Origin: Todiramphus chloris collaris
Taxonomy: Eukaryota; Chordata; Aves; Coraciiformes; Alcedinidae
DNA length: 64,000 nucleotides
Assembly: GCA_025345505.1 (NCBI GenBank)
Contig: JANVCC010000125.1
Coordinates: forward strand, 668,400-732,399
Direction: 5' to 3'
Every line of letters begins with the position of its first letter. Position 1 is the first letter of the stretch. Under the pieces are notes generated by a model. It was not told the DNA's origin and did not search any database. It saw nothing but the letters and a program-made list of their open reading frames with translations. Below are positions 60,229 through 64,000 of the stretch, one piece after another. The position numbers and the translations under genes are program-made.

Positions 60229-63200
60229 CTTTCAGACAAGTTCCTCGGGTATTTACAAAGAAAAGAAAACCATTTTTTATTGCCAAGCTGTTTCAGAAGA
60301 GCAGATTGGAGGCCTTACAGCAGAGCTGTCACCTCTAACTGGTGACCGCTTCCAAAGAGTTGGTGATGATTAGCACACCAACAACCCACCTACCCAACCT
60401 TTTCCAGTCTGATGAAGAAAAGCTCAAAATGCATAAAATAAAACCATAAAAAGGTCACAGGCTAGAGCCTTTTCTTTTCACACTGGGGAAAGAAGTGTGG
60501 CAGCAGCCTTTTAAGAAAGGGATCTCCAGAATGCAAACAGTGTGCTGTGTATTTCTGTTGGCTGTGCTGCTCTTAATTAGCACAGAAGAGGAAAGGTAAA
60601 AAGGATGCTGACTCTGCTATCAAGTTGTGCAAGTGCAAGAATACCACTTTAGTATGGAGATAAAGATGGAGAGCACCTTTCTCGTGGTTGTACTTCTACC
60701 ACCCTAACAAAAATGGGTGATTGAACTGTGTGTAATGATTCTGTGTCTGGCTTCCTATTAGTCCATCGATCAATTAGTATATCACTTCTTTAAATAACCT
60801 ATAAAACAACACAAAACAATAACAACTGATGTCATATAACTTTTGGATCAAGGATCATCCAATCTAGCAAAGGAGCTGGAAAGTCTGTTTCAGGTCTGAA
60901 TTAAGTCTCAAGTCTCAGTTTCAAGCTGATCCCCTGAAAGCTGCTCAGTTCAAGCCAGGATGGATACCTCAGTTATCCCAGATGAATTGCTGTCAGGCAA
61001 TGAACTTGTAACACAGACTGAGGACAGTGACCTTCCTGGTTTTAACAAGCTTTTCCACATTTTGTCACCCTGTCCTGTTGAGGAAGGTGTGTGTCTGGAA
61101 GCCCACCAAGCTCAATCCATGCCAAGGAGCTACTGCTGCTCCTGGGGTTGCAACAAAGCCTCTCCATTTATTAGTTCACACAATGATGGCTGTGTAGGAG
61201 AGAGCTATGAAAATAAACAATCCCAGACAATGAACAACATAACCCACAGTTCCTGGAGTCCCTTCTGAATTAAAACCTACAGTGCTTAGATTATTTCTGG
61301 TTCTCCAGCTAGGTGGTTTGGAGGCTCAGATCTTTGTTCACTCCATTATAGCCACAGTGTAGTGGAGACATGGTCTTTAGGGTGTCTGTAGAACTGTTTC
61401 TCAGGTAGATCCATTATACTCGTAAAGCTAGGATGTCAGCTTGCTTGAATAAAAAGTGTTTGCTGCAATAAAGGTCACAAAGTGAGATAACGCTGTCTTG
61501 TGCAGGAGGCAGCACAGTGGGGACAAGACAAGCTGAGTTCCATCAGCAAAGTATAAGCCAAGCTCACCACAGAAGCAAAATTTTTAAGACGATGACTCTG
61601 AGTAACACTTTCAGATCAAATGACTATGCTGAAACTAAATGGGGTCAGAAAAAAAATGAGTCATGGCTGTATGCAATTTTACAGATAAGAACACACCTTC
61701 CATTCTGTGGCAGAGAGGACACAGCCCAGGGGAGAATTCAGGTGGCAAGTGTAACGTGGCCATGCTCTGTGTAGTCCAAGGAGCTGTAGTAGTCAAAGTA
61801 GGGTCATGAGATCTCCTGAGATCCAAATGGCTTCGGATACAGTCGGTTATAGAATCGGATAGAAAATACCCAATTCTTATTCAGTTCATTCAAATTCACT
61901 TGGCATCTACACTGAACTGTCACCATCGCTGATGCTCACAATTTCCTCCTCTCCTTCGCAGCTTTCACAGTGATTGACAAGTTGTTTACGCTCAAGGATC
62001 TCCTCTATTCTTCTGACAAACCTAATTCCCCTTCCTGTAGGGTTAGCTGAAGTTCACATGCTAACACTCCTGTCAAATGGGCCTAATCTGTGCTAACTGC
62101 TGAAGTTTATTAATTCCTAATTCCCAATACAAGTACAATTCACAGGTGATAGGCTCTGGGCCAGGCCTGAAGTTGGTTCTTGAAAGAGTGATGATCTGAC
62201 CATTTTCTGAGTAGTCTTCTTGGCCTTTGCCCCCAGCAGAGATTGGATGGGTAAGTTTGACAGCTTTTTCCACTAGCACAAAATAAATAACATGAAAGAA
62301 TTTATGAAGGCTCCATTTTGCAGCATGAACAAAGCTCTTGGCCACACTTATGTAAATAATTAATTCTTGAGTTCATGTCCAAACTGCAGTATCTTATTTC
62401 TAATGAATCAAAACCTCTGAATTTACTCCTTCTAAATTGAGAGTAAGGCTCAAATAATACATGAGGAAATCTGGGTTATTTTTCCCAACATACCATCTTT
62501 ATCTTTGAGAAGGTTCTTGAATCACTTTCATTGCCCTTTTTAGAAAATCAAACAAATTAACAACGAAAATATTTGTGTTCAAACCACAAATGATCTCACG
62601 GTAAAGCACAAAAAAGACAAACACAGAATCCCATGTGCAGTCAGTCAAATGATTTATAACACGTGATGGTGTCCGAGTAGGCATCCTACGTTGGAAGAAG
62701 TTGCTAGAAGAGTGGTTTTTAAAATGTAGCTTAGTAGATTTATGAAAATGCATTGATTTACTGACAGAAACTAGCATAATAGAAAAAATGGTTACATACC
62801 AGACCTCGTAGGGAAGTGTGTGAAGTAGTCTTCTTAGTGCAAGACCTTCAAGTGGAGCTCAGATGAAGCTGTCAGATGCTGGTGGGCATTTTATTCCTGA
62901 AGAAAAAGGCATCACAAGTTCCTCTTTCCAGCAGCTGAGTTCACCTACAATCAGGTAAGACCACACATTTATTGTAACCTGAATAAGGTGGAAAGCTAAA
63001 TAACCATGGAAGAGATCAGCCAAAGACACAATTCACTGTTGGTGCCTGAAATCTGTAGACTTCAAGGGTGGTGTTTAGAAAATTTGACGTCCAGCTGAAG
63101 GCATTTTAAACTATAATTTAAGGGAAATCAATTATACAAAATTTAGATGAAATGTTATGATAATCACATACTGGCTGAAGTATGAAGGTGCCTCTGGAAA

Positions 63201-63249
63201 TCATCTAGTTGGAGTGGCAGTAGGAGCAGAAGGCTGTGCAAGAAGGGCA

Positions 63250-64000
63250 CTGAAGCTCTGACCAGGGGTCGAGCTCCAGTGGGACCAGGCAGCCACCCAG
63301 ATGTCAGATCTGTTTCATGTCTTTATCGATGATCCGGATGAGGACATTGAGGGCACCCTCAGATAAGTCTGTAGGTGACGCCAAGTTGGGTGAGTGTGTT
63401 GATCTGACAGAAGCATCTGGACAGGCTGGATAGATGGGCCAAGGCCAACTGTATGATAACCAACAAGGCCAAGTGCTGGGTCCTGCACTTGGGTCACCAC
63501 AACTCCGTGCAACGCTAGAAGCTTGGAGAAAAGTGGCTGGAAAGCTGCCCAGAAGAAAAGGACCTGGGTGTTGGTTGACACCCAGCAGAATATGACCCAG
63601 AAGCGTGCCCAGGTGGCCAAGGTGAGAAATAGGGTGGCCAGCAGGACTAGGGAAGTGATTTTCCTCCCATACTTGGCACTGGTGAGGCTGCACGTCAAAT
63701 TCTGGGTTCAGTTTTGGGCCCCTCACTGCAAGAAAGACATTGAGGTGCTGGAGTGTGTCCAAAGAAGGGCAATGAAACCGGTGAAGGGTCTAGAGCACAA
63801 GTCTGGTGAGGAGCAGCTGAGGAACCTGGGATTGTTCAGTCTGAAGAAAAGAAGGCAGGAGGTTGCAGAGAGGTGTGGGTCGGTCTCTTCTCCCAGTTAA
63901 CAAGTGATAGGACAGGAGGACATGGGTTCACATTGTGCCAGAGAAGGTTTAGGTTAGATACGAGGAAAAACTTCTTCACAGAAAAGGTTGTCAAGCATTA
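63250..64000 (+). mobile_element. CR1 LINE reaching into the RT region, cut by the window edge (plus strand)
   Basis: It begins about 63,258 ('tctgaccaggggtcgag'), then 'catgtctttatcgatgatcc' and 'gacgccaagttgggtg', which correspond to the end of the reverse-transcriptase core. It continues through 'accaacaaggccaagtgctg', 'tcctgcacttgggtcac', 'ggacctgggtgttggttgac', 'tgcaagaaagacattgaggt' and 'aaacttcttcacagaaaagg'. At more than 740 bp it is the longest CR1 here, and it continues beyond the window. Left boundary approximate. Confidence 0.93.
63318..63900 (+). pseudogene. CR1 ORF2 remnant: RT end plus C-terminal region, frame broken
   Basis: The F[A/V]DD box region of the reverse transcriptase can be placed at about 63,360-63,395, but the box reads around GDAKLG, so the paired catalytic aspartates are not kept in order, and the frame is shifted nearby. 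A longer frame, 63523-63900, gives [20 protein letters not shown] and [20 protein letters not shown], the family C-terminal region. No functional product is expected. Confidence 0.82.

Larger units (their letters stand above)
55921..63249. other. Noncoding sequence with microsatellites
   Basis: No gene or transposon family recognised. Within it are a T-run (58452-58472), an AT/AC/AT/TC compound repeat (59441-59509), a perfect 18-bp direct repeat pair (59912-59969) and a purine-rich stretch (60126-60228). The longest frame (144 codons, minus, 57455-57889) has no known domain. Text at 63,181-63,245 ('cctctggaaatcatctagtt') vaguely resembles a minus-strand CR1 tail. Confidence 0.5.

Noticed and set aside
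1-64000. tRNA, rRNA or other classical RNA genes
   Set aside because: I looked for A/B-box-like words and GTTCGA-type T-loop motifs and saw none in a convincing arrangement. A covariance search would be decisive.

Overview
This window reads as bird nuclear DNA with no recognisable protein-coding gene. The main evidence is at least ten fragments of the avian LINE family CR1. They show the family's tail motif (repeats close to ATTCTATG), the run reading 'gttggaagggacct' and remnants of the ORF2 C-terminus. Alongside them are avian endogenous-retrovirus LTR pieces and A/T-rich single-copy sequence with vertebrate-style homopolymers and microsatellites. I found no operon-like layout, no convincing multi-exon gene, and no tRNA or rRNA. 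It is most simply an intergenic region or the interior of a very large intron. The species cannot be told from what is visible.

Layout. 1-9100: A/T-rich noncoding sequence with one short CR1 (about 5.2 kb). 9.1-11.3 kb: a CR1 cluster with a plus-strand CR1 tail, a LINE ORF1-like piece, and a minus-strand CR1 that keeps 127 open codons and appears nested in the ORF1-like piece. 11.3-27.7 kb: noncoding sequence with an exon-like, CpG-bearing patch at 13.4-13.9 kb and two GC-richer repeat-like blocks (14.4-15.0 and 23.9-24.5 kb). 27.7-28.2 kb: a retroviral LTR with an internal degenerate tandem array. 30.5-32.2 kb: two minus-strand CR1s. 36.5 kb: a 163-nt uninterrupted homopyrimidine tract built on a 17-bp unit. 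37.8-38.2 kb: a related LTR fragment on the opposite strand. 42.76-43.19 kb: a well-preserved solo LTR with CCAAT box, TATA box and poly(A) signal. 49.2-49.5 kb: a CR1 tail abutting an LTR 5' end. 51.34-51.45 kb: a seven-copy 16-bp minisatellite, six units of which carry AATAAA. 52.1-55.9 kb: three CR1s, one bracketed by a perfect 14-bp inverted repeat. 56-63.2 kb: noncoding sequence with microsatellites and an 18-bp direct-repeat pair. 63.25-64.0 kb: the longest CR1, running off the edge of the window.

Nothing here works together as a pathway. The content is successive retroelement insertions in otherwise quiet DNA, plus a few low-complexity tracts that could affect local DNA structure or RNA processing. 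I did not find a new biological system. The items most worth checking are the poly(A)-signal minisatellite, the homopyrimidine tract, the nested 10-11 kb LINE cluster, the inverted repeat around the 53.6 kb CR1, and the exon-like patches at 13.4 kb and 33.1 kb.
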